From contig CALBDS010000025.1 of assembly GCA_937927415.1 (NCBI GenBank), forward strand, positions 1-54,250: DNA of 54,250 nucleotides, read 5' to 3'. Positions 44,164 through 53,315 of the stretch are shown here, one piece after another (position 1 is the first letter of the stretch; the number at the start of each line of letters is the position of its first letter). Source of the DNA: an uncultured Rhodospirillaceae bacterium (lineage in GTDB: Bacteria > Pseudomonadota > Alphaproteobacteria > Azospirillales > Azospirillaceae). Made by a program: the position numbers and the translations under genes. Below the pieces are notes generated by a model. It saw only the letters and a program-made list of their open reading frames with translations. It ran no database searches and was not told where the DNA came from.

Positions 44164-45573
44164 ATGTCCGCGCGAGTGCTTGTTGTCGATGACGTTCTGC
44201 CGAACGTGAAGCTGCTTGCGGCAAAACTCACGCGCGAATATTTCGAAGTCATCACCGCCCATGATGGTCCCGAGGCGCTGGATCTGGTCGCGCGCGACGC
44301 GCCCGACATCGTGCTTCTGGATGTGATGATGCCCGGCATGGACGGGTTCGAGGTGTGCGAGAAGATCCGCGCCAACCCCGCCACCATGCACATTCCGGTG
44401 GTGATGGTCACCGCCCTGTCCGACGCCGCCGACCGGGTGCGCGGGCTGGAGGCGGGGGCCGACGATTTCCTGACCAAACCCGTCAACGACATCGCCCTGT
44501 TCGCCCGCGTCCGCTCGCTGGTGCGGCTGAAGATGACCATGGACGAATGGCGGCTGCGGGAAACCACCTCCGGCCAGTTCGGGGTGATCGAACCCTCCGG
44601 CACCATGCAGGGGGAGGCGTTCGACAAGGCCCGCATCCTGATCCTCGACGATTCCGCCCTGGATCTGGACAAGATCGCTGATACCCTGAAACGCGACAGT
44701 CACACCACCACCGGCACCGGCACCTGCGCCAAGGCGCTGGAACGGGCGCAGGACGGCGGTTTCGATCTGGTGATCGTCAGCCTGACCCTGTTGAACGAAG
44801 ACGGGCTGCGGCTGGTGTCGCAACTGCGCTCCCACGAGCGCACGCGCCAGCTTCCCATCCTGCTGGTGGCCGACGAGGGCGACCTGAACCGCGTCGCCAA
44901 GGGGCTGGAGCTGGGGGCCAACGATTATGTGATGAAGCCGCTGGACCGCAACGAACTGCTGGCCCGCGTGCGCACCCAGATCCGCCGCAAACGCTATCAG
45001 GACCGGCTGCGGGCCAATTACGAACAGAGCCTGTCCATGGCCCTGACCGACAGCCTGACCGGGGTGTTCAACCGCCGCTACGTCAACGCCCACCTGCCCC
45101 GCCTGCTCGACCGCGCCATCGACAACAACAAGGCGGTGTCGGTGCTGATGTTCGACATCGACCATTTCAAGGTGGTCAACGACACCTGGGGCCACAATGT
45201 CGGCGACGAGGTGCTGGTGGAGGTGACCACGCGGGCCGGACGCAACCTGCGCACCTTCGATCTGGTCGCCCGGCTGGGCGGGGAAGAGTTCCTGGTGATC
45301 CTGCCCGACACCGACGCCGAGGCCGCACGCATCGTCGCCGAACGGCTGCGCGACCGCATCGGCCAGACCCCCTTTGCCGTGTCGGCGCCGGTGGGGACGA
45401 TTCCGGTCACCGTATCCATCGGGGTTGCCACCGGCGGCCGGCTGGGCGACACCACCGAAACCCTGCTGAAACGGGCCGACGCCGCCCTGTACGACGCCAA
45501 ACGCTCCGGCCGCAACTGCGTGGTGGTCGCTCCCTCTTCCGAACCGCCCCACGCCGGGGGCGGCGGGGACTGA
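44164..45573 (+). CDS. pleD: Response regulator/diguanylate cyclase PleD
   Basis: A 469-residue cyclase with the layout REC-REC-GGDEF. REC1 has the phosphorylation site in IVLLDVMMPGMDG (Asp53). REC2 (residues ~155-275) lacks the Asp (DLVIVSLTLLNEDG), as expected for the dimerisation adaptor of PleD. The GGDEF domain has MFDIDHFKVVNDTWGHNVGD and RLGGEEFLVIL, with I-site RTFD five residues earlier. Phosphorylation of REC1 should drive dimerisation and cyclic-di-GMP synthesis. It ends in a strong terminator. Confidence 0.96.
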   Translation: MSARVLVVDDVLPNVKLLAAKLTREYFEVITAHDGPEALDLVARDAPDIVLLDVMMPGMDGFEVCEKIRANPATMHIPVVMVTALSDAADRVRGLEAGADDFLTKPVNDIALFARVRSLVRLKMTMDEWRLRETTSGQFGVIEPSGTMQGEAFDKARILILDDSALDLDKIADTLKRDSHTTTGTGTCAKALERAQDGGFDLVIVSLTLLNEDGLRLVSQLRSHERTRQLPILLVADEGDLNRVAKGLELGANDYVMKPLDRNELLARVRTQIRRKRYQDRLRANYEQSLSMALTDSLTGVFNRRYVNAHLPRLLDRAIDNNKAVSVLMFDIDHFKVVNDTWGHNVGDEVLVEVTTRAGRNLRTFDLVARLGGEEFLVILPDTDAEAARIVAERLRDRIGQTPFAVSAPVGTIPVTVSIGVATGGRLGDTTETLLKRADAALYDAKRSGRNCVVVAPSSEPPHAGGGGD

Positions 45574-45591
45574 CCCACCCTTTCCTTATGA

Positions 45592-45626
45592 AAAAGGGCC
45601 GCTTTCCCGGGGGAAGCGGCCCTTTT
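45592..45626. terminator. Intrinsic terminator between pleD and the molbindin gene
   Basis: AAAAGGGCCGCTT pairs with AAGCGGCCCTTTT around a C/G-rich loop. A-run and T-run on either side make it active in both directions. It sits between convergent stops at 45573 and 45655. Confidence 0.88.
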
Positions 45627-45654
45627 GCGTTGGAGGGACGGTAAACCCCCGGCA

Positions 45655-45861
45655 TCACTTGCCGATCAGGACTTCCGACGACTTGATGAAGGCGACAACA
45701 CTGTCGCCGACGGCCAGGCCCAGATCATCCACGGTTTCGCTGGTGATAACCGACGTAATGGTGTTGCCACCCCCCACATCGATCTTCACCTTGGCGGTGA
45801 TCGGCCCCTTTTGAATATCGGTAATGGTGCCCTTGAGCTGATTGCGCGCACTGATCTTCAT
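45655..45861 (-). CDS. Molbindin (Mop-type molybdate-binding protein)
   Basis: A 68-residue single TOBE/Mop domain that binds molybdate or tungstate as a hexamer. The sequence begins MKISARNQLKGTITDIQKGP, with the ligand region VDVGGGNTITSVIT-like (KIDVGGGNTITSVITSETV) and the close GDSVVAFIKSSEVLIGK. AGGGG lies before a double ATG; the second (45861) is preferred. No molybdate transporter genes are nearby. It could buffer cytoplasmic molybdate. Confidence 0.92.
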   Translation of the reverse strand: MKISARNQLKGTITDIQKGPITAKVKIDVGGGNTITSVITSETVDDLGLAVGDSVVAFIKSSEVLIGK

Positions 45862-46029
45862 CATATGCCCCTTTTTCTCAAGACATTCCGGGTTTATCTG
45901 AAAGATCAAACTATTGTTCCGTGGGTCGGAACGTTTGCTCCGGCCACATTATAGTCCGACCCTCCCCTTATATCCATGGAGAAATAACCGCAGGCGCTTT
46001 GCGGCACCGGGGCGCGGCGGTTCCGGGCC

Positions 46030-47253
46030 TCAGAACCGGCCCGATGGGCCGTTCTGATCCAGGAAGACGCACACCTTGTCCCGGCCCTTCATGCTGCCGC
46101 AGCCGTCGCTGCGCTGGGACACGAAGCGGATCTGCACCCGGTCGCCGCCGGCCGTGGGGGCCAGCAGGGCTTCGGCCACCTGCAGCCGCATCTGCGGCGT
46201 GCGCTCCTTGCCCCGCGGCACCGGCGCCACGGCGGCGGCCGTCGTGACGCTGGCCGAGGCCGTATGGGTATCGACGAAGGGCTTCGTCTCGACGGGCCTG
46301 GCATCGGCAACCAGAGTGGGGACCGGGGCGGCCGCCGTGACCACCGGAGCGGTGTGGGTCGGCAGGGACGGCGCCGCACCAGGCAGGGCGGCGACGGTCA
46401 TGGTTTCCGCCTTCGACGGTTCGGGGGCGTTGCGGCCCTGTGCCGCCGCGTCGGCTTCGGCCTGCCGCAGGGCGGCGACATAGACCGGCACCTGATCGGA
46501 CGCGGGGGCCGGCTGCGGCGCTGTGGGCCGCTGGGCCACCGCGGTTGCCGGGGCCGCCGGTTTGGTGCTGCCGCCGCGGCGCGGGGCGTTGCCGGGGACC
46601 ACCGCCACCTCGATGGCGACCGCACCCGAGGACAGCGACGGTTCGCGCGGGGTGTGGCTGCGCACCGCCGGGGTCAGGGCGGCCAGATAGGAGCGGGTTT
46701 CCTGCGGCAGCCGCTGCTTGCCCGCCAGATGGTTGGCGTAGCACGCCGGTCCGCAGTTGTAGGCGGCCAGGAAGCCCGGCGCCCCGAACAGGTCGTACAT
46801 CTCGCGGATATAGGCGGTGCCGGCCAGGATGTTGTCGCGCGGGTCGGCCGGATCGGGGCCAAGCCCATAGGCGCTGCGCATCAGGTCATAGGTGCCTGGC
46901 ATCACCTGCATCAGCCCCAGCGCGCCGGCGTGGCTGGTGGTCAGCTTGCCGTTGACCATGTGCCGCCCGCTGCTTTCCCGCATGATGACGGCGCGGATCC
47001 AGGGTTCCGGCACATCGAAGCGTTTGGACGCTTCGCGGATGTGGGGGACATAGGGGGCAAGCTTGTCGTTGGGATCGACGGCGGCGTTTTCCCAATCGGA
47101 ATCGCCCCCGGCCCGTTGGCTGCCGGTGGATGCACCGCAGCCGGCCAGAGCCGCCGCGGTCACCAGCAGCGCCCCCAAGGCCGCCGTCCTGAACCGCCCC
47201 CCCCGGGTGGTGGAACCGGCGGGGAAGGGCGCGGCCGAAACGGCCGGAAACAT
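46030..47253 (-). CDS. Lytic transglycosylase (SLT domain) lipoprotein
   Basis: A 407-residue envelope enzyme cleaving peptidoglycan glycan strands. The signal ends in a lipobox (ALAGC), so it is probably lipidated. The SLT domain has the catalytic Glu in VIMRESSGRH, then GALGLMQVMPGTYDLM, DNILAGTAYIREMYDLFG and FLAAYNCGPACY. After it comes an Ala/Pro-rich linker of ~150 residues and a short C-terminal region with DRVQIRFVSQRSDGCG. The ATG at 47253 fits the signal; an earlier in-frame codon is possible. No secretion-system genes are adjacent. Confidence 0.88.
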   Translation of the reverse strand: MFPAVSAAPFPAGSTTRGGRFRTAALGALLVTAAALAGCGASTGSQRAGGDSDWENAAVDPNDKLAPYVPHIREASKRFDVPEPWIRAVIMRESSGRHMVNGKLTTSHAGALGLMQVMPGTYDLMRSAYGLGPDPADPRDNILAGTAYIREMYDLFGAPGFLAAYNCGPACYANHLAGKQRLPQETRSYLAALTPAVRSHTPREPSLSSGAVAIEVAVVPGNAPRRGGSTKPAAPATAVAQRPTAPQPAPASDQVPVYVAALRQAEADAAAQGRNAPEPSKAETMTVAALPGAAPSLPTHTAPVVTAAAPVPTLVADARPVETKPFVDTHTASASVTTAAAVAPVPRGKERTPQMRLQVAEALLAPTAGGDRVQIRFVSQRSDGCGSMKGRDKVCVFLDQNGPSGRF

Positions 47254-47517
47254 CCGAAATGCCACGTCGGGGAATCCGTTGCAGTGGGGCGGGACCAGTA
47301 AAAACACCCCGATTTTTCGGGGTAGGAGGCGTGGCGTGTCAAGCGCCAACCCACCCCGTTCCCTCCCCGTTCAAAAGGTTAACGCCCCCGCCGGAAGCAA
47401 CCCCTTGATCCCCCACGAACTCCCCATCCACCAACCGGCCCCGCCGTTGCCGCACGGAAACGGCGAAGCGGCCTTTTTCCCCGACTCGGGGGGAGGGGAA
47501 GGAGGGGGGAGGGCGCC

Positions 47518-49506
47518 TCAGCCGGCCAGAGCCGTCCGCCCGGCGGTCAGGCGGGCAAAGGCGGCGGTGAAGCTGTCGCGCAAGTGGCCGTCCAACTCGA
47601 AGCGCACATGGGTGTTGCCCTGGTCCGACGACACCACGGCAAAGGGCAGGGCGGGGGTGGAGCCGGGGATCTCCAGGCTGCCGCGTGCTCCCGGCCCCAT
47701 GCCGGACAGGCCGCTGATGGTCGCCCCGCCTTCGGACAGGTTGACGACCGTGGCCTCCTGCCGCCCGCTGGTACCGTTGACCACACAGCCCAATCCCAGG
47801 GCATAGCGCGGCTGGCGGCGGCGGTTGACCTCCGGCGTGGCGGTGCGCACCGCCCGCACCAGACTCTGGCGCAGCAGGTCGATGCTGCCCGCCACCTCGG
47901 TTGCCACATGGCGCACATCGCCCGCGCGCCCGCCGGTGGACGCCGCCTCGTCGGACACATGGGCGATGCGGCTCGACACCTCGCGGGCCGCCGCTGCGGT
48001 CTGGGCGACGTTGCGGCTGATTTCCTGGGTGGCGGCCCCCTGTTCCTCCATGGCGGCGGCGATGGTGCTGGCGACCGCATCGATTTCGGAAATGGTCTTG
48101 CCGATGCCCTGCACCGCGTTGACCGCCATGCCGGTCATGGATTGCAGCTCGCTGATCTGGCGGGTGATCTCCTCGGCCGATTTGGCGGTCTGGTTGGCGA
48201 GATTCTTCACCTCCGACGCCACCACGGCAAAGCCCTTGCCGGTTTCCCCGGCCCGCGCCGCCTCGATGGTGGCGTTCAGCGCCAGAAGGTTGGTCTGGCT
48301 GGCGATGTTCTGGATGAAGGTCGCCACCTCGCCGATATGGCCGATGGCGTTGGACAGGGCGGTCACCGCCTCTTCGGTGGAACGGCCGCCGTCCACCGCC
48401 TCGCGGGCGATGCGGCTGGCGAAGGCCACCTGACCGGAAATCTCGTGGATGGAGGCGGTCAACTGTTCGGTGGCCGAGGCCACCGCCTGGGCGTTCCCCA
48501 GCGCCTGTTCCGCCGCCGCCGCCACGCTCTGGGAATCGGTGGCCACCTGCTCGGCGGACGCGGCCATGGCACGGGCGTTCGTGTCCATGGCGCCCGACCG
48601 TTCGGCCACCCGGTCCACCGCGGCGCGGGTTTCCTCCTCCACCGTGCGGGCCATGGTTTCCAGGGCGGCGATCTTGGCGGCGGTGGAGGCGTCGCGCTCG
48701 CGTTCCTGCTCGACGCGCATCCGTTCGTTCTCGATGCCCTTCTGCTTGAACACCTCCACCGTGCGGGCCATGGCGCCGATCTCGTCGGCCCGGTCCAGCC
48801 CCGGCACCGTGGCGTCGTACCGCCCGTCGGCCAGCACCATCATCACGCTGCGCACCCGGTCGAGAATGGCGAACTGCCGGCGCACCATCACCAGCATGGC
48901 CAGCGCCATCACCAGCGTGATGCCGATGGCCAGCGGCACCGTTTCGGCCACCACCGTGTCCAGCACCCGCAGCGTGTCGCTCTTTTTCAGGCCGACGAAC
49001 AGGATGCCGACCACGGCCCCCGTCTGGTCGAACAGCGGGTCGTAGGCGGTGAAGTAGGATTCGCCCAGGATTTCCGCCTCGCCACGGTACGACTGCTTCT
49101 TCGTGAAGATGCTGTCATAGACCGGGCCGCGGGCAAGCGTGGTGCCCACCGCCCGGCTGCCGTCCGGCTTCTTGACGTTGGTGGCGACCCGCTTGTCGCC
49201 CTGGAAGATGGTGGCGACCCCGCCGTTCAGGCTGCGCACCATATCGACCAGCGCGTTGGCGTCGTTCAGGCGCACGTTGTCCAGATACAGCGCCCCGTCG
49301 CGGATGGAAAATTGGCTGCCCTTCTGTTCCAGGATGACGTGGGCCGACGTCATCGCCTGTTCCAGCCGGGTGGCGGCCTCGGCCCCGATCTCGGAACGCA
49401 GGGTGGTGACGGTGGTCACGGTCAGCGCCAGGGCCAGGATCATCAGCCCGGCAATCGACAGGATGGTCAGCTTGGCGGCAAGGCTCAGGCGGCGCAGCAT
49501 GGGCAT
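47518..49506 (-). CDS. Chemoreceptor with Cache sensor and C-terminal PilZ domain
   Basis: A 662-residue receptor. TM1 (LTILSIAGLMILALALTVTT) is followed by a periplasmic Cache-like sensor (ILEQKGSQFSIRDGALYLDN, FTAYDPLFDQTGAVVGILFV), TM2 (VPLAIGITLVMALAMLVMV), HAMP, the MA hairpin (SQTNLLALNATIEAARAGET) and a C-terminal PilZ domain with RRRQPRYALGL and VNLSEGGATISG. The ATG at 49506 has GAGGA at good spacing; an earlier ATG at 49581 would add 25 polar residues without a ribosome site. Cyclic-di-GMP binding at the PilZ end should adjust signalling, as described for Azospirillum Tlp1. Confidence 0.92.
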   Translation of the reverse strand: MPMLRRLSLAAKLTILSIAGLMILALALTVTTVTTLRSEIGAEAATRLEQAMTSAHVILEQKGSQFSIRDGALYLDNVRLNDANALVDMVRSLNGGVATIFQGDKRVATNVKKPDGSRAVGTTLARGPVYDSIFTKKQSYRGEAEILGESYFTAYDPLFDQTGAVVGILFVGLKKSDTLRVLDTVVAETVPLAIGITLVMALAMLVMVRRQFAILDRVRSVMMVLADGRYDATVPGLDRADEIGAMARTVEVFKQKGIENERMRVEQERERDASTAAKIAALETMARTVEEETRAAVDRVAERSGAMDTNARAMAASAEQVATDSQSVAAAAEQALGNAQAVASATEQLTASIHEISGQVAFASRIAREAVDGGRSTEEAVTALSNAIGHIGEVATFIQNIASQTNLLALNATIEAARAGETGKGFAVVASEVKNLANQTAKSAEEITRQISELQSMTGMAVNAVQGIGKTISEIDAVASTIAAAMEEQGAATQEISRNVAQTAAAAREVSSRIAHVSDEAASTGGRAGDVRHVATEVAGSIDLLRQSLVRAVRTATPEVNRRRQPRYALGLGCVVNGTSGRQEATVVNLSEGGATISGLSGMGPGARGSLEIPGSTPALPFAVVSSDQGNTHVRFELDGHLRDSFTAAFARLTAGRTALAG

Positions 49507-49696
49507 CGGCGGTTCCTCATCATCATCCGCGCAATTCGCGTTATCGATGGTGGCTTTGACGTTTCCGCTCCTCATACGCATTATTACATAAAGTTTAAAT
49601 CATTTTTGCCGCGACGTTCTGTTGCATCCCCACAACCGCCGCGACCGGGCGGGCACGACCGCGGGGCTGTGGTGCCGAACGGTTTTTCACCCTGGT

Positions 49697-49733
49697 CCAC
49701 CAGATTACGAATCCCGGATTCGTAATCTGGTGG
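49697..49733. promoter_or_regulatory. Perfect 18-bp inverted repeat made of two iteron sequences
   Basis: CCACCAGATTACGAATCC and its exact complement face each other across one base. Each arm contains the iteron core CACCAGATTACG found around repA 0.7-2.5 kb to the right. It lies in the divergent promoter region between the PilZ receptor gene and the hemerythrin gene. A face-to-face pair is what a dimer of an iteron-binding initiator would use as an operator. The surrounding 49507-49831 is otherwise noncoding. Confidence 0.8.
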
Positions 49734-49831
49734 AAGGCCCCGTCCCGCCCGCAGGCTTGATTCCCAAGCGGGTTGGGAGAATTTTGGCCCTTCGAAACAC
49801 CCCCGCATCCGCACGCTACAGGAGGCCTCCC

Positions 49832-50356
49832 ATGCACGCCGCCACCCGCACCGGCCGGCTGCTCCACGCCGATCACGACCGGACCGTGGATCTCATCAAC
49901 CGTTTGGAAACCCACCTGTCGGCGGCCGAACAGCACGGCATCCCCACGCTGGAGGAGGGCAGCCCGGCCCGCGCCCTGGTCGCCGACCTGAACGCCATGC
50001 TGGACGACGAGCTGGGCCGTCATTTCGATTTCGAGGAACAGGGGCTGTTCCCCCTGGTCGCCAACGCCGGCGCCTTCGATCTGGTCTCCACCCTGACCGG
50101 CGAACACGAGGCGATGCGCGCCATCGGCCGCCGGCTGCAGCGTTACTGTGCTTTGGCCCTGGCCGATGGCTTCGACGACGACGGCTATGAAGCTTTCGTC
50201 CATTTCGGCTGGGATTTCGTCGAACGGATGGAACGGCACCTGCAAACCGAGGAAACCGTGCTGCTGGAAGCGGTGGATACCCTGCTTCTGGCCGCCCCCG
50301 CCATCGACGCCAGTTTGGCCGACAGCTACGCCGGGCCGCAGGAGGGCGAAAAATGA
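49832..50356 (+). CDS. Hemerythrin HHE-domain protein
   Basis: A 174-residue four-helix protein of the HHE type. Iron-ligand candidates are in LLHADHDRTVDLI, HFDFEEQGLF, GEHEAMRAIG and MERHLQTEETVLLEAV. GGAGG lies seven bases before the ATG. It differs in sequence from the bacteriohemerythrin at 17.5 kb. It may protect iron-sulphur targets or sense oxygen or NO. It sits between an iteron palindrome and the main iteron cluster. Confidence 0.85.
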   Translation: MHAATRTGRLLHADHDRTVDLINRLETHLSAAEQHGIPTLEEGSPARALVADLNAMLDDELGRHFDFEEQGLFPLVANAGAFDLVSTLTGEHEAMRAIGRRLQRYCALALADGFDDDGYEAFVHFGWDFVERMERHLQTEETVLLEAVDTLLLAAPAIDASLADSYAGPQEGEK

Positions 50357-50360
50357 CTCT

Positions 50361-50630
50361 CCACAAAAATACGAATCTCCAGCCCGCCAGCAGCCGGGAA
50401 ACGGGGGCGTGCGTAGTCTTGTGGAAGGATGCGTAATCTTGTGGAAGGGGCGGATGGGAAGGGGGTGGGAAAAACCCCCTTTTCCCGCCTCAAGGCGGCC
50501 CGTGTGGAGTCTTGTGGAATCGCGGAGTCGCAAAACGCCGCAGGCAGCCGGAACGCATCCTGGGCCATCCTGCGTAGTCTTGTGGAAGCCGTTGATTCAA
50601 ACGGCTTTTCCCCCGCGTAATCTGGTGCGG
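50361..50630. repeat. Left iteron cluster downstream of repA
   Basis: Two near-identical copies of GCGTARTCTTGTGGAA at 50411-50426 and 50431-50446 are 20 bases apart, a third is at 50572-50587. Weaker copies are at 50506-50519 and 50615-50630, and one in reverse at 50361-50373. All but the last point rightwards. They lie in the 536-base noncoding gap between the hemerythrin and repA genes. The rest of the gap (50631-50892) holds no recognised element. Confidence 0.8.
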
Positions 50631-50892
50631 GCGGCTGAAGCTGCAGCATCAGTTGCGTTTTCCCTTCGACAGAAGGGGCTGAATGCGAACGCACGACCTC
50701 ACGCCGGTTGGCGGAAGCCAATACCGCTGCAGCGGGATCATCGAAATGGGACGCTTCGGAAGGGGCGGCGTTGCTTTGCAACGGCTTTCCGGGCGGGAAT
50801 GGTCGTTTTTTTCCGGCCAAAGGCCGGGAAAACCAGTCCGCAACCGCCCTTTTGCTTGGATGAAAAGGGCGGTTTTGAGCGTTTGAGCCGGA

Positions 50893-51840
50893 TTACAGTG
50901 CCATCAGAGCCGCCTGACGGCGGTCATGGGCGATGGGCGGCAACGATTGATACATGGTCATGCCCTCGCGGCCGATGTCCACCTTGGCTTCCGGATAGAC
51001 GTTCAACGCGACTTTCAGGGTTTCCGGGAACCGGGTCTTGAAATGGCGGATCTCGTCGTAACCGGCCCCGAACTGGGCGTAGAGGGACTGCCAGGAAATC
51101 TTCGTCGGTTCGGACAGGCAATGCAGGCGATAGGCAAGCCAGATGTAAATATCCATCGCCATGGACTTGGACGAAATCTGACGGATGGCCGATTCCAGGA
51201 CCGGAACCGGATGTTCCCGCAGGGATTTGAAGAAGCTTTCCGACAGAAGAACCCGTTCTTCCCACAAGGACCCCTGGCGCTCGTCTTCCTCGGTGAAGGT
51301 CAGACCGCCGACGACGATGGAATCCTTGGCGAATTTGCTGCCGCGCCCCTTGCTGTCGGCATCATCCCAGAAGAAGGTCAGATGGCAGGCGGAGAGCCGG
51401 TTGCACTGTTCCTTGACGTCCCGGTACGATTGCCCGCCGGTGGACACGTTCATCCGGCTCATCCAATCGCGCATGGAAGCGCCCAGTTCCACCTCGCGGC
51501 TGTTCGACTGCAGCGCACGGGTTTGAAGATAAAGGAGAATCAGACGCGCCCGCGATCCGTAGGGCACCCCGAACATCTTTTCCTTTCCGCCCACCAGAAG
51601 AACGCCGGGTTGCACGACCAGCGTTACCTTGTGTCCGTCGCGGCGCCATGTCTGGTCATCGGACAAACGCTTGTGGGGCAGGGCGGTCAGGCAGAAACCA
51701 CTGTAGGTAATGCCCATCGCCCGCGATTCGTCGGCAAGCACCGATGCAGCGGCATCCACAAGCGGCTTTTGTTCACGCGGCACCATTTCGCGGGCGCGGT
51801 CGCGGCCGTGCTGAAGGATAAGCTGATGGATTTCACCCAT
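50893..51840 (-). CDS. repA: Plasmid replication initiator (RepA_C family)
   Basis: A 315-residue initiator of the RepA type found on alphaproteobacterial plasmids and chromids. Recognisable stretches are GVPYGSRARLILLYLQTRAL, ELGASMRDWMSRMNVSTGG, CHLTFFWDDADSKGRGSKFA, MDIYIWLAYRLHCL and ISWQSLYAQFG. It should bind the iterons on both sides and open the origin. AGGAG precedes the ATG at 51840; the frame is open further but lacks a better start. Iterons start about 107 bases upstream of this ATG, so self-regulation is likely. Divergent from parA. Confidence 0.9.
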   Translation of the reverse strand: MGEIHQLILQHGRDRAREMVPREQKPLVDAAASVLADESRAMGITYSGFCLTALPHKRLSDDQTWRRDGHKVTLVVQPGVLLVGGKEKMFGVPYGSRARLILLYLQTRALQSNSREVELGASMRDWMSRMNVSTGGQSYRDVKEQCNRLSACHLTFFWDDADSKGRGSKFAKDSIVVGGLTFTEEDERQGSLWEERVLLSESFFKSLREHPVPVLESAIRQISSKSMAMDIYIWLAYRLHCLSEPTKISWQSLYAQFGAGYDEIRHFKTRFPETLKVALNVYPEAKVDIGREGMTMYQSLPPIAHDRRQAALMAL

Positions 51841-51946
51841 AATCCGTGCTCCTGCCACGGGCCATGTGCCGGGCAGAGGCCGGCTCAGGGCTGCGGTTTC
51901 ATGACGATGGTCGCCAGAGTGGGCGGAGTTGCCGCGGGCCGTCAAC

Positions 51947-52270
51947 GCGTATTCTTGTGGAGCGGGCTAGTTGAGGTTATTTGATACTTGATTATTTGCT
52001 TATGCCACCAGACTACGCAGGACAAGCCGAGTCGTTGCCACCAGACTACGTGAATCCCGCACCAGAATACGCGGGACGAATCGGGGGCCTGTGGACGACT
52101 CAAAGCCCACGGCTTCCGCGAATCGGATCGGTTTCGTAACGGTGCCGGTGGTGATTCGCCCCTCTTTTGTTGCCGGTGATTCGCGCCTGTCTTCGGAGTC
52201 GCGCGACTGTTGACATTGTGCGTCAACAGCGGCACCGTCTCCGTCAGAACCATCTTCCACAAGATTACGC
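51947..52270. repeat. Right iteron cluster between repA and parA
   Basis: One rightward copy at 51947-51961 (GCGTATTCTTGTGGA) is followed by four leftward copies at 52005-52018, 52038-52050, 52060-52072 (CACCAGANTACG core) and 52255-52270 (TTCCACAAGATTACGC). An AT-rich stretch at 51970-52000 could be the melting region. An inverted repeat CTGTTGAC/GTCAACAG at 52207-52229 may be a ParA operator. This 488-base gap is the best candidate for the replication origin. Confidence 0.8.
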
Positions 52271-52328
52271 GCCTGCTGCTGCAGCTTCAGGCGGGGTTTC
52301 AAGGATACGTCATGATCGGTGAGGGCCG

Positions 52329-53315
52329 ATGACCGGGGCCGAGATGCAGGCGCTGCGCGAACAGCGCGGCGCCACCCAACAGGAATTCGCTGGTTGGCTC
52401 AACGAACGGTTGGGCCGCCGCTATGACCGCGCCCGCATTTCGCGGTGGGAAAGCGGGGCGGAACGCATTCCCCCGCGCGTGGCTCTCTTCTTAAAGACCG
52501 ATGGCCAGGACAGCGGCCTCGCCCTGCCGGAAGTGGAGCGTCGCGCCGTTACGGTCGCCGTCGCCAACCAGAAGGGCGGGGTGGGCAAAACGACCACCGC
52601 CGTCAATCTGGCCGCGGCCCTGGCCCGCCACGACGCCCGCGTGCTGCTGATCGACAGCGACCCCCAGGCCAGCGCCACCATCTTTCTGGGCCAGGACCCG
52701 CGGTCGCTGGAGATGGGCAAGGCCACACTATATTATGCGCTGTTGAAGGACCGCCCGCTGGAGGAGATTGTCCTGCCGGTCGGCAGCTTCGATCTGGTGC
52801 CGTCTTCGATCATGCTGGCGGCGGCGGACACCGAACTGATGGCCGAGCCGTTCGCCTCCTCCGTCCTGCGGGAAAAGATCGAGGCGGCGCGTAGCGCCTA
52901 TGACTTCATCGTCATCGACTGCCCGCCCAACCTGTCGCTGCTGACGGTCAATGCCCTGTCGGCGGCCGATCGGGTCATCATCCCGGTGAAGACGGAATTC
53001 CTCGACATCATGGGCATTCCGCTGCTGCTGGACACGGTGGAAAAGATCCGCCGCCGCGGCAACACCGCGGTCACGGTGCTGGGCATCCTGCCCACCATGT
53101 TCAACGCCCGCTACACTCAGGACAATGAAACCCTGAAGGAGTTGCGGGAAACCCTGGGCACCAAGACCCGCATCTTCGCCCCCATCAACCGCTCCACCGG
53201 CTATGGCCAGTCCGCCGCCGCCGGCCGCCCGACGCTGGAGGTGCTGCCCGACACGCCGGGGGTGATGGGCTATGTCGATCTTGCCAAGGAACTGCTGCGC
53301 CATGACGAAGCCTAA
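52329..53315 (+). CDS. parA: ParA partition ATPase with N-terminal DNA-binding domain
   Basis: A 328-residue type Ia ParA. The first ~60 residues form a helix-turn-helix (LREQRGATQQEFAGWLNERL, RARISRWESGAERIPPRVAL) like the autoregulatory domain of plasmid ParA. The deviant Walker A KGGVGKTT is at 82-89, A' in VLLIDSDPQASAT and Walker B in FIVIDCPPNLSL. It moves ParB-bound DNA on the nucleoid. GTGAGGG precedes the ATG. It overlaps parB by 14 bases, indicating coupled translation. Confidence 0.95.
   Translation: MTGAEMQALREQRGATQQEFAGWLNERLGRRYDRARISRWESGAERIPPRVALFLKTDGQDSGLALPEVERRAVTVAVANQKGGVGKTTTAVNLAAALARHDARVLLIDSDPQASATIFLGQDPRSLEMGKATLYYALLKDRPLEEIVLPVGSFDLVPSSIMLAAADTELMAEPFASSVLREKIEAARSAYDFIVIDCPPNLSLLTVNALSAADRVIIPVKTEFLDIMGIPLLLDTVEKIRRRGNTAVTVLGILPTMFNARYTQDNETLKELRETLGTKTRIFAPINRSTGYGQSAAAGRPTLEVLPDTPGVMGYVDLAKELLRHDEA

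Noticed and set aside
52207..52229. parS site
   Set aside because: The inverted repeat CTGTTGAC/GTCAACAG is not the usual TGTTTCACGTGAAACA-like palindrome and occurs once, so it is noted only as a possible operator.
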